From JAJDXW01 sp965214795 (lineage in GTDB: Bacteria > Pseudomonadota > Gammaproteobacteria > HK1): a stretch of 64,000 nucleotides of DNA. Shown in pieces: positions 8,346 to 15,593 of the stretch (within the stretch, counting starts at the first letter, position 1; each line of letters opens with the position of its first letter). A model generated the notes under the pieces. The model saw nothing but the letters and a program-made list of their open reading frames with translations, was not told where the DNA came from and searched no databases. The position numbers and the translations under genes are program-made. The DNA lies in contig OZ243976.1 in the NCBI GenBank assembly GCA_965214795.1, positions 1,116,001 through 1,180,000 of the forward strand. Direction: 5' to 3'.

Positions 8346-8469
8346 CTGGCGCGTGCACCTGGGTGCATCGGGATGGTGCGACGGGACCCTCGCCACGGAA
8401 CGCCATCCGGCGGGGCGTGATTGTTGCGTCGCGCGCTAAACTGCTCCTGCTTCATTGGAGACAACAACG

Positions 8470-8685
8470 ATGGACCATCCTTCCTGGACGGCGATCATCT
8501 CGCAGGACGAGGATTGGTGGATCGGGTGGATCGCGGAGGTTCCCGGCGTAAACGCCCAAGAACGAACCCGCGAAGCGCTCCTCGAAACGCTTGCCGAGGT
8601 GTTGCGTGAAGCACTGGAGATGAATCGCCAGGACGCACTCACGCATGCGAGCGGAAGCTACGAGGAAGTAGCAGTCGCTCTTTGA
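8470..8685 (+). CDS. HicB-like antitoxin
   Basis: The 71-residue protein (SWTAIISQDEDWWIGWIAEV, then a 'PGVNAQ' turn and a long helix EALLETLAEVLREALE) has the degenerate RNase H-like fold pattern of HicB antitoxins. ATG 8470 has TTGGAG at 8455-8460 as ribosome-binding site. No separate DNA-binding domain is present. Its stop lies 7 bases from the stop of a HicA-like gene on the opposite strand, an unusual convergent layout since hicA and hicB are normally cotranscribed. Whether the two proteins interact is not known. Confidence 0.75.
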   Translation: MDHPSWTAIISQDEDWWIGWIAEVPGVNAQERTREALLETLAEVLREALEMNRQDALTHASGSYEEVAVAL

Positions 8686-8692
8686 GTTCGAT

Positions 8693-8887
8693 CTAGCTTT
8701 CCGATGGAGGCATAATGCCGAGATCGCGACAGATTTTCCTCACCAAGTGTCTGTTGATCTCGGCATGTCGGGGGACAGAGGAGCGCTTGCGGGTGACACC
8801 GTTTTCCCACCACTCATGTTTGCTCCCTTGGCGCACCCGGCGACAACCATGACTATCCAAGTACTTGATGTACAGTCGCTTTTTCAC
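8693..8887 (-). CDS. HicA-like mRNA interferase
   Basis: The 64-residue protein matches HicA: a helix VKKRLYIKYLDSHGCRRVRQ, then GSKHEWWENG with the catalytic histidine of the double-stranded-RNA-binding fold, then SSVPRHAEINRHLVRKIC and a final DLGIMP. HicA toxins bind and cleave mRNA. GTG 8887 is the start. It overlaps the TGA of the upstream gene by 4 bases (GTGA), so this toxin is coupled to the integrase-like gene upstream, not to the HicB-like gene that converges on it. Confidence 0.8.
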   Translation of the reverse strand: MKKRLYIKYLDSHGCRRVRQGSKHEWWENGVTRKRSSVPRHAEINRHLVRKICRDLGIMPPSES

Positions 8888-9474
8888 GAAGACGGCTCGG
8901 ACGGCTCGTAATCGGTCGCCAGGGTCCGAGCCCATGCGACCAGTCGGTTGATCTCCGCCACCGTCGTGTCTCGTGGTATCGTTAGCCGGGCCAACATGTC
9001 GGGACGCAGAGGATACAGATACTCCTGAGGTGCGTCAACAGGAGTACTTCTTTCGGATATGGTCTCAGACCGTGTCGACTCAGCCGATTCACTTGGCTCG
9101 TCGACACGCTTCCTTTGCGCCGTTCGCGGGCTATCTGATGGGGACGATCTGCGACTGGTAGCAGCTCGTATCCCGAACTTCCACGTCGAGGGTTCGTCAA
9201 GGTATTGCCGATACGACACAACTGCTCGACGGAACCGAGACTCATAGGTTTTCAGGCTGTTTGGCGTGAAGTTTCTGGACTTTAAATTTTTGAATCTAAT
9301 CAATAAATCCTCCACATCAATCGCAGAGACGTCCAGAGCTTCCCAGTTCTCGTGTACCTCCAGGACTCCACGGCACGTTGTTGCAAGAGCCCGTGCGGTT
9401 GATGCGTTCACCAAGCCCTTCTTTCCGGCCCAACCCCAGTGCTCAACAAGTCCGTGAGCAGATGTATCAGTCAT
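8884..9474 (-). CDS. Unknown protein with integrase-like N-terminal domain, coupled to HicA
   Basis: I do not recognise this 196-residue protein as a named family. Residues 25-95 (STARALATTCRGVLEVHENW; NSLKTYESRFRRAVVSYRQY) look like the SAM-like core-binding domain of tyrosine recombinases, but no catalytic domain follows. A Ser/Arg/Glu-rich linker leads to a C-terminal segment (YPLRPDMLARLTIPRDTTVA, then E-I-N-R-L and a short helix) of a type I associate with small antitoxin-like proteins. The stop overlaps the HicA start by 4 bases, so a role as DNA-binding antitoxin or regulator is a reasonable inference. Base composition is less GC-rich than the neighbours, hinting at transfer. Confidence 0.55.
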   Translation of the reverse strand: MTDTSAHGLVEHWGWAGKKGLVNASTARALATTCRGVLEVHENWEALDVSAIDVEDLLIRFKNLKSRNFTPNSLKTYESRFRRAVVSYRQYLDEPSTWKFGIRAATSRRSSPSDSPRTAQRKRVDEPSESAESTRSETISERSTPVDAPQEYLYPLRPDMLARLTIPRDTTVAEINRLVAWARTLATDYEPSEPSS

Positions 9475-9612
9475 GTTTGATCCCTCGATCCAATACTAGC
9501 CTGACCTCCATGATACGGAGATCTTGATCGAGATGCAAGATCGCCAGATTTGATTTGATCCGATACGGAAGCCGGAGTCTCGGAAGGCGAAGATCAGGCG
9601 CGAAACGAGCCG

Positions 9613-10356
9613 TCAGCCGCGGCCGCCGGTCACGTCGATGTGGGTGCCGGTGCAGTAGCTCGCGCGGTCCGAGAGGAGCCACATCACCGCCTCGGCCACC
9701 TCCTCGGGGGAGGCGACGCGCTTGAGGGGCACGGTGGGGACGATCTTCTCGATGCGGCCCGGCCAGTGGATCTCGGTCTCGACCATCCCCGGGCGGACCG
9801 AGTTGCAGCGGATCCCCTGGGCCGCGGTCTCGAGGGCGAGCCCCCGGGTGAACGTGTCCACCGCGGCCTTCGACGCGCCGTAGTGCACCCAGTCGAACGC
9901 GCCCGAGACGACGGAGGCGATCGACGAGACGTTGACGATGAGCCCCCCGTGGCCGCCTTTCGCGGTGGACATGCGCCGGATCGCTTCGCGCGCGCAGAGG
10001 AAGTAGCCGGCGACGTTGACCCGGAGCACCTCCTCGAGCGTCTCCGCGGTCACGTTCTCGATGAGGGAATGGCCTCCCGAGATCCCCGCGTTGTTCACGA
10101 GGGCGTCAATGTAGCCGAGTTCCGCCGCCGCGGTCTCGAACAGGCGGAGGATATCCGCTTCCCGCCCGGTATCGGCCCGGACCACGATGGCGCGCCGCCC
10201 GGTCGCCCGCACGTCTTCCGCCACCTTCTCCGCCGCCGCCTCGTCGCGGACGTAGTTCACGCAGACGTCGAAGCCGTCTCGCGCCGCCGCCCGCGCAATG
10301 GCGGCCCCGATGCCGCGGCTCGACCCGGTTACAATCGCCGACTTCGACGCGCTCAT
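9613..10356 (-). CDS. SDR-family oxidoreductase (FabG-like)
   Basis: The 247-residue classical short-chain dehydrogenase has the NAD(P) motif TGSSRGIG, NNAG (ALVNNAGISGG), the active-site serine in VNVSSIAS and the YxxxK motif in HYGASKAAVDTF. A 'RPGMVETEIHW' loop and C-terminal 'GTHIDVTGGRG' are typical. ATG 10356 has AGGAG 9 bases upstream. The start is 48 bp from the divergent gene at 10405. FabG-like SDRs reduce many 3-oxo substrates, so the substrate here is open. Confidence 0.88.
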   Translation of the reverse strand: MSASKSAIVTGSSRGIGAAIARAAARDGFDVCVNYVRDEAAAEKVAEDVRATGRRAIVVRADTGREADILRLFETAAAELGYIDALVNNAGISGGHSLIENVTAETLEEVLRVNVAGYFLCAREAIRRMSTAKGGHGGLIVNVSSIASVVSGAFDWVHYGASKAAVDTFTRGLALETAAQGIRCNSVRPGMVETEIHWPGRIEKIVPTVPLKRVASPEEVAEAVMWLLSDRASYCTGTHIDVTGGRG

Positions 10357-10404
10357 CCGCTGTCTCCTCTGGTTCATGGTTTCAGAATTCGCTCGGCCGC
10401 GCCC

Positions 10405-11205
10405 ATGATAGCGATGCCCGCAGTCCGCCTCGACAGCATCACCTCGATCACCCCGGAGCACGGTGGACGGGTCGTGGTCGCCGGGTCGCACGGCGGGCGC
10501 TACTGTGGGCGCCTCGCGGCGAAGGCGGGGGTGCTCGGGCTCCTCCTCAACGACGCCGCGGTGGGACGCGACCGGGCGGGCATCGGCTCGCTCGCGGTGC
10601 TCGCTCCTCTCGGCATTCCCGCCGCGACCGTGGCGCACGACTCGGCCCGGATCGGCGACGCCGAGGACATGTGCGCGCGGGGGCGCATCAGCCATTGCAA
10701 CGAGCCGGCGCGCCGGCTGGGCTGTGAGCCGGAGCAGACCTGCGCGGAAGCGGTGCGGCGGATGGCGGCCCGTCCCGCGCCGGACATTCCGCCGGAGCCA
10801 CCGGCCGGCGAGGAAGCGAGGTTCGTCCTTCGTCCGGGGGAGGAGGCCCGGCCCGAGGTCGTCGGCTGCGATTCCGCCTCCCTCGTCCAGCCCGAGGACG
10901 CGGCCCGTATCGTCGTGACCGGTTCCCACTGCGGGGTCCTCCCCGGCCGCCCGGGATACGGTCTCGGGGTCCGGGTGCGAGGCGCGGTCTTCAACGACGC
11001 GGGCGGCGGGGCGGGCATCGCGCGGCTCCCGGTGCTCGACACTCAGGGGATCCCGGGCGCCGCGGTCGGCGCCGCGAGCGCGCGCATCGGGGACGCGCGC
11101 TCCACCTGGGAGACCGGTGTCGTCACGGCGGTGAACGACCTCGCGGCGGCGCGCGGGGTTCGGGACGGCATGGCCGTCCCCGAATTCGCGGACCGGATGG
11201 GGTGA
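10405..11205 (+). CDS. Unknown protein with internal duplication
   Basis: This 266-residue protein belongs to no family I can name. It consists of two similar halves. The first (GRVVVAGSHGGRYCG, then LLLNDAAVGRDRAGIGSLAV, SARIGDAEDM, N-E-P-A) and the second (ARIVVTGSHCG, then AVFNDAGGGAGIARLPVLDT, SARIGDARST, V-N-D-L-A) share the order GSH-G, ND-A-G, I-P-A-A, SARIGDA and a final Asn. No signal peptide or membrane segment is evident. The conserved GSH, ND and SARIGD motifs suggest an enzyme or ligand-binding fold. It lies between an SDR and a TPP enzyme. Confidence 0.6.
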   Translation: MIAMPAVRLDSITSITPEHGGRVVVAGSHGGRYCGRLAAKAGVLGLLLNDAAVGRDRAGIGSLAVLAPLGIPAATVAHDSARIGDAEDMCARGRISHCNEPARRLGCEPEQTCAEAVRRMAARPAPDIPPEPPAGEEARFVLRPGEEARPEVVGCDSASLVQPEDAARIVVTGSHCGVLPGRPGYGLGVRVRGAVFNDAGGGAGIARLPVLDTQGIPGAAVGAASARIGDARSTWETGVVTAVNDLAAARGVRDGMAVPEFADRMG

Positions 11206-11513
11206 GGCGTGCTCCGAAAAACGGACGGTACCGGGTCGAGCCACCCGGTGCGATGTGCGGCTACGCCTGCGGGAAACCCGGCCCGTCAAGGGGATCCCGA
11301 TCCCGGGTAGTCTCTCGCAGGTCGGATCGGCCGAAGGCGTAATCCGACAACAGGGGGCGGTGCGAGGGCCGTCAAGTGACGGACACAGGGCCCATTGAAA
11401 GAGCCGGCGGACCCGGTAAACCACCGCGCGCGAGGATCGGGGCAGTGGCATGGCGCACCTGAAGGTCCGACAACGGACGGAGAGTGGAGCCGGATGACAG
11501 AGAGCAGAACCGG
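11206..11513. repeat. Intergenic region with one REP-like element
   Basis: The 308-bp gap holds a copy of the dispersed palindrome at 11321-11348, preceded by GCAG: arms GTCGGAT and ATCCGAC flank a 14-base core reading CGGCCGAAGGCGTA. It is in the same orientation as the 2824-2851 copy. The rest shows nothing I can assign. Confidence 0.75.
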
Positions 11514-13268
11514 ATGACGGTGATCGCGAACGACCCGACCCGCCGCATGACCGGGGGCCGCGCCCTCGCGGAGATGCTCCGCATCCACGAGTGCGGCCCG
11601 ATGTTCGGGATGGGCGGGTTCCAGCTCCTCCCCTTCTACGACGCGGTCCGCGAGCTCGGCCTCAGCCATACCCTCATCAACGACGAGCGGTGCGGGGCGT
11701 TTGCGGCCGACGCCTTTGCCCGGGTCACGGGACGGCCCGGGGTGTGCGACGCGACCCTCGGTCCCGGCGCGACGAACCTCGCGACCGGGCTCGTCGAATC
11801 GCTCAACGCGGGGGTTCCCCTCATCGCGATCATCGGCAACACGAACCGCGCGCACTCGTGGAAGAACATGACCCAGGAGTCGCGTCAGGACGAGATCCTC
11901 GCTCCGGCCGCCAAGGAGCTGATCCGGGTCGAGGACGGGCATCGCATGCCGGAGCTCGTGCGCCGCGCCTACACCGTTGCCACCTCCGGGCGTCCGGGGC
12001 CGGTGGTGCTCGACGTGCCCGAGGACGTCGCGCACGGCGAGTACGACTACCCGCGGACCGAGCTTCGGGTCGACGCGACCCGGATCCCCGCGCGCCGCAT
12101 CCGGCCCGGCCGCGGCGAGACGGAAGCGGCCGCGGACCGGCTGCGCGGTTCCCGGCGGCCCCTCATCCTCGCCGGCGGCGGGGTCCATCTCTCCCACGCC
12201 TGGTCCGAGCTTCGCGAGTTCGCGGAGGCGGAATCCATTCCCGTCGCCCACACCCTGAGCGGCAAGGGGGCGCTCCCCTGCGGCCACCCGCTCAGCGTGG
12301 GGCTCTTCGGGCGCTGGACCCGGATCGCGAACGACCTCATGGAGCATGCGGACTGCCTGCTCGCGGTGGGGTGCAAGATGGGCGAGATCTCGACCCGGCG
12401 CTACGTGCTGCCGCCCGCGTCCGTCCCCTTCATCCAACTCGACATCGTCGCGGAGGAGATCGGGCGCTCGAACCGGGTGGACGTCGGGCTCTGGGGCGAC
12501 GCGGCGGAGGGCCTCCGGGACCTCGCCGCCGCGCTCGCGGACGACGATCCCGCCTCCCGGCGGGCCGCCCGCGAACCCTGGCTCGCGGATGCCGCGGCCC
12601 GCATGGCGAAATGGCGGGAGGAGGCGGAGCCGAGATACGCCTCCGACGAGCGGCCGATCCACATGGCGCGGCTCGTCCGCGAGCTGCGGCAGGTGATGCC
12701 GAAGGAGGGGGTCCTGGTGGTGGACGGCGGCTTCGCCGCTCACTGGACCGGGCTCCTCTACGACAGCCCGCGGGCGGGGCGCTGCTACGTCGCGAACCGC
12801 GGCTTCGCGTCCATCGGCTATGGCCTTCCTGGGGCCATGGGCGCCCAGCTCGCGGCTCGGGCCGAGCTGGGCGACGCCCCGGTGGTCGGGCTGACCGGAG
12901 ACGGGGGCTTCAACATGGTGCTCGGCGAGCTCGAGACCGCTCGCCGGCTCAAGCTCGGCCTCACCCTCGCCATCGTCAACAACGCGGCGAGCGGGTACGT
13001 CAAGGCACTCCAGCACAGTCTCTTCGGCGGCAACTACCAGTCGGCGGACCTGAGCGAGACGGACTACGCCGCGGTCGCTCGCGCGCTCGGCTGCGAGGGC
13101 ATCCGGGTGGAAGACCCGGCCGGCCTCGGGGCCGCGTTCCGGGCGGGCATGGCCTCCCGCGACGTTCCGACCATCGTCGACGTGGTGGTGACCCGCGACC
13201 CCGGGAAGATGCTCCCCGGGGTGGACAGCCGCGCCGCTCCGGTGCGGGCCGGGGATCGCCCGGCCTGA
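11514..13268 (+). CDS. Thiamine pyrophosphate-dependent enzyme, acetolactate synthase-like
   Basis: The 584-residue protein has the three-domain layout of IlvB-type enzymes. The N-terminal Pyr domain carries the catalytic glutamate in INDERCGAFAADAFARVTG near residue 50 and ATLGPGATNLATG. A central domain follows. The C-terminal PP domain holds the TPP motif, GDGGFNMVLGELETA ending in IVNNAASG near residue 490. ATG 11514 fits the family start; a GTG at 11484 is also in frame. Relatives include acetolactate synthase, sulfoacetaldehyde acetyltransferase and oxalyl-CoA decarboxylase, and I cannot tell which reaction applies. No small regulatory subunit gene is adjacent, which argues against classical acetolactate synthase. 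Confidence 0.85.
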   Translation: MTVIANDPTRRMTGGRALAEMLRIHECGPMFGMGGFQLLPFYDAVRELGLSHTLINDERCGAFAADAFARVTGRPGVCDATLGPGATNLATGLVESLNAGVPLIAIIGNTNRAHSWKNMTQESRQDEILAPAAKELIRVEDGHRMPELVRRAYTVATSGRPGPVVLDVPEDVAHGEYDYPRTELRVDATRIPARRIRPGRGETEAAADRLRGSRRPLILAGGGVHLSHAWSELREFAEAESIPVAHTLSGKGALPCGHPLSVGLFGRWTRIANDLMEHADCLLAVGCKMGEISTRRYVLPPASVPFIQLDIVAEEIGRSNRVDVGLWGDAAEGLRDLAAALADDDPASRRAAREPWLADAAARMAKWREEAEPRYASDERPIHMARLVRELRQVMPKEGVLVVDGGFAAHWTGLLYDSPRAGRCYVANRGFASIGYGLPGAMGAQLAARAELGDAPVVGLTGDGGFNMVLGELETARRLKLGLTLAIVNNAASGYVKALQHSLFGGNYQSADLSETDYAAVARALGCEGIRVEDPAGLGAAFRAGMASRDVPTIVDVVVTRDPGKMLPGVDSRAAPVRAGDRPA

Positions 13269-13516
13269 TTCGGCCCCGAGCCCGACCCGTTTCGGGGGAT
13301 CGGAACGGCCGGGCATCTCCGTTCGAAGGCTGTCATGTTCCGTCACGAGCGCCTGTTTGCCTCGATCGCTCGAGGCCGCACCCCCGGAGGCGGGTGGGCA
13401 GGGTCGAACATCCTGTAAAAACCGTTGGATGTAGAGAATCCGGGTCCCTGGAGAGCGGAGCCGGACCGCGCCCCCCGGCCGACGCGGAGAAAACGGACCT
13501 CGCGTTCCGGTCGGCC

Positions 13517-13522
13517 TATAAT
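13517..13522 (+). promoter_or_regulatory. Candidate -10 box of the thioredoxin gene
   Basis: A perfect TATAAT stands out in very GC-rich DNA 30 bases upstream of the start codon at 13552. No clear -35 box is seen at the normal distance. GGAG at 13540-13543 is the ribosome-binding site. Inferred promoter for the thioredoxin and possibly ccdA. Confidence 0.5.
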
Positions 13523-13551
13523 CACCGCCGATTCCCTCTGGAGCCCATCCC

Positions 13552-13953
13552 ATGAACCGACGCGAACTTCTGGCCGCGGCCGCCGCGTTCGCCTTCGTGG
13601 CCCCCGGTGCGCGGGCGGGCGGCAAGCCGCACGTCCAGTACAGCCGGGAGGCCTACGAGCAAGCGGTCGCGAGCGGCAAACCCCTGCTCCTCGACTTCTA
13701 CACCGAATGGTGAGGGACCTGCCGTGCGCAGGGACGCACCGTGAGTGCGTTGATGAACGGGAACCCCGCCTACGAGGCGGTCACCGTGATGAAGGTCGAC
13801 TGGAGCCGGCATAGCCGGAGCGACATCGCTCGGGAGCACGAGGTGCGGCGGCGTTCCACCCTGGTGATGCTGAGCGGCGGCAAGGAAGTCGGCCGGGTGA
13901 TCGGAAGCACGAGACGCGGCGACATCGAGGCCCTCTTCAAGGCCGCGATCTAG
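13552..13953 (+). CDS. Exported thioredoxin-fold protein with in-frame TGA, probable selenocysteine
   Basis: Read through a single TGA at 13711-13713, this frame gives a 133-residue protein. Residues 1-22 (MNRRELLAAAAAFAFVAPGA, then RA) are a signal peptide. Next comes a thioredoxin domain: LLLDFYTEW, then the TGA, then GTC, which places the TGA exactly at the first Cys of the W-C-x-x-C active site (W53-x54-G-T-C57). The fold continues with VTVMKVDWS, RRRSTLVMLSGGKEVGRVIG and a final helix. A hairpin with SECIS-like features follows the TGA. The next gene encodes CcdA, which reduces such periplasmic thioredoxins. I infer selenocysteine at residue 54. A nonsense mutation of TGC or TGT to TGA is the alternative; the frame after it looks intact. 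Confidence 0.7.
13733..13751 (+). promoter_or_regulatory. Candidate bacterial SECIS hairpin
   Basis: Perfect 6-bp stem ACGCAC (13734-13739) / GTGCGT (13745-13750), extendable by a G-U pair, closes a 5-base loop CGUGA with G at its second position. The loop begins 26 bases after the TGA. A minimal stem, a small apical loop with an early G and a loop 16-37 bases past the UGA are the known features of bacterial SECIS elements. A competing 5-bp hairpin (13718-13732) is closer to the TGA than is usual. Confidence 0.55.
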
Positions 13954-14138
13954 CCGCGGCGCGCATCTGCGACGGACCCCGGCCCGGAGGCGCCTCCGGG
14001 CCGGTGCGGGCCGGCCGGGCCACCGCCCGTGCGAGCCGCTGCCGGGCTCGGGTGCGTCGCCGGCATCGGGAGGCCCGCACCGGCCTGGTCTTCCATCGCC
14101 GAGCGTTTCACCCGGAACGAGCCGAGGGGGGCCGGGAT

Positions 14139-14280
14139 CCATGACTTGACGAGCGAGCAGACCGCGCGGAGCCCGCTCCAATCGGTTTCGGTACTTCGTC
14201 GGGTTTCGGCTTCGGCCGAGCGGACCTGAGCCGACCGGCCAGGTACCCATCGGCCCCGGGCAGGCCGGATCGGCGAAGCC
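14139..14280. repeat. Degenerate dispersed repeats in the thioredoxin-ccdA gap
   Basis: Within the 519-bp gap 13954-14472, bases 14139-14180 (ATGACTTGACGAGCGAGCAG and following) match 17999-18042 upstream of a Uma2 gene. Bases 14260-14288 are a decayed REP-like element (GCAGGCCGGATCGGCGAAGC and following) whose right arm runs into the 11-bp tandem array. No gene was found in the gap. Confidence 0.6.
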
Positions 14281-14346
14281 CAGTCCCACGCCAGTCCCAC
14301 GCCAGTCCCACGCCAGTCCCACGCCAGTCCCACGCCAGTCCCACGC
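14281..14346 (+). repeat. Tandem array, six 11-bp units
   Basis: Six perfect head-to-tail copies of CAGTCCCACGC. The unit resembles the right arm of the adjacent decayed REP-like element, so the array may have grown by slippage from it. Two other 11-bp arrays with different units lie at 37142-37174 and 39588-39631. Confidence 0.95.
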
Positions 14347-14472
14347 CAAGGGTTCGCGCGGTGGCCGGCAGGTGATGGGCACAAGCCCCGACCGAAAGAA
14401 GACCGGAGGTCCGAACCGCCGTCTCGCCCGATGGAAGCCGGTGGCTCCGAATCGAGGAGAGCCCCTCCGACC

Positions 14473-15186
14473 ATGACCTACGTCTGGGCCTACGTCGCCG
14501 GCACGCTGACCCTCATCAACCCGTGCGTGCTGCCGCTCCTGCCCGTCATCATCGCGGCCGCGTTCCAGGGCAGCCGGGTCGGGCCGCTGATGCTGGCCGC
14601 CGGGCTCACCCTTTCGTTCACGGTCATCGGAGTCGGGGTGACCGCCTTCGGCCACCTGGCCGGCATCGACGAGGGGTCGATCAACGGGGCCGCCGCCGTG
14701 GTCATGGTTCTGTTCGGGGTGGTTCTGCTCGTACCCCGCGCGCAGGCCCTGCTGGCCCGTGCCGCGTCACCGATGGCGAGCCGCGCCAACGCCGGGATCG
14801 ACCGGGTGCAGGGGGCGGGGGCGATCGGCCAGCTCGCGGTCGGCGTGCTGCTCGGTGCGGTGTGGTCTCCCTGCATCGGGCCGACCCTCGGCGGCGCGAT
14901 CGGTCTCGCCGCGAGCGGCGAGAATCTGGGGCAGGCCGGCATCACCATGCTCGCCTTCGGCGTCGGGGTCTCCACCGTGCTGATGGCGCTCGCGTACGGC
15001 TCGCGGGAGATCCTGCATGCCCGCCGCGCGCGGTTGATGGGGTGGATGCCTTGGGCGAAGCCGATGATGGGCGCGACGCTGGTGCTGGTCGGCGTGGCGA
15101 TCCTCTTCCATCTCGACCGGCTGATCGAGAGCCGGCTGCTCGACCTCATGCCCCACTGGCTGCTTGACCTTTCGGTCTCCGTCTAG
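14473..15186 (+). CDS. ccdA: CcdA/DsbD-type membrane thiol-disulfide transporter
   Basis: The 237-residue inner-membrane protein has about six transmembrane segments and the two signature cysteine motifs of the CcdA/DsbD family: LINPCVLPLLP near residue 18 and GAVWSPCIGPTLG near residue 135. It carries electrons from cytoplasmic thioredoxin across the membrane to periplasmic thioredoxin-like proteins. The gene just upstream encodes such a protein with a probable selenocysteine, which is the natural partner. ATG 14473 is preceded by GAGGAGAG about 13 bases upstream. A GTG or ATG further upstream would add an unrelated leader. Confidence 0.9.
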   Translation: MTYVWAYVAGTLTLINPCVLPLLPVIIAAAFQGSRVGPLMLAAGLTLSFTVIGVGVTAFGHLAGIDEGSINGAAAVVMVLFGVVLLVPRAQALLARAASPMASRANAGIDRVQGAGAIGQLAVGVLLGAVWSPCIGPTLGGAIGLAASGENLGQAGITMLAFGVGVSTVLMALAYGSREILHARRARLMGWMPWAKPMMGATLVLVGVAILFHLDRLIESRLLDLMPHWLLDLSVSV

Positions 15187-15239
15187 CGCGCATATCTGAC
15201 CGGTCTCCTGCTGCGGCCGCCAATCCGCTCGCGCTAGCG

Positions 15240-15386
15240 GGCCGTACTCCCTCAAGCCGCTTCGACGTAGTGTAGGCTACGCCTTCAGCAGCGCGCACGC
15301 GCTCTTTCGGTCCGTTCGACCCGCTGCTGTCGCATCCTGGGGCGTCTCCGCACCCTCGCGACGTAGCCCGGTGAGATAGGCGCGCC
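15240..15386. repeat. Dispersed repeat C, copy 1
   Basis: This block (GGCCGTACTCCCTCAAGCCG ... GCGCACGCGCTCTTTCGGTC ... CTCGCGACG ... GGTGAGATA) matches 30048-30160. The present copy has about 22 extra bases after TTCGAC. Short pieces of the same sequence recur near 52388. It occupies most of the 407-bp gap 15187-15593, which otherwise shows nothing. No terminal inverted repeats were found, so its nature (decayed gene end or mobile repeat) is open. Confidence 0.65.
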
Positions 15387-15593
15387 AGTGTGCCGTGTCA
15401 GCCATGACATGAAACCGCTCCGGCATCGTGCGGTCCGGGAACCGGAACCGGCAGTGGGTCGTCCGGCACGGCCTGACGACACGCGATCGGACTTGTGAGA
15501 CAGCACACCAGGCGTTCCGGCGCGGCGGTTCCGAGCGGGCGAGCCCCTCCCACCCGCGTTCTTCGACCACCTTGAGTCCGAGCGAGAGAAGCC

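Noticed and set aside
6054..8396. A 780-codon open frame on the minus strand opposite lutC and hisC
   Set aside because: It is antisense to well-recognised genes, shows the Arg/Gly/His-rich composition of a GC-rich shadow frame and has no family resemblance.
13741..13953. A separate 70-residue gene starting at GTG 13741, downstream of the TGA in the thioredoxin
   Set aside because: It has no ribosome-binding site and begins in the middle of the thioredoxin fold; it is the continuation of the upstream frame.
14281..14346. Tandem 11-bp units as a possible CRISPR array
   Set aside because: The units are contiguous with no spacers and far shorter than CRISPR repeats; no cas genes are present.
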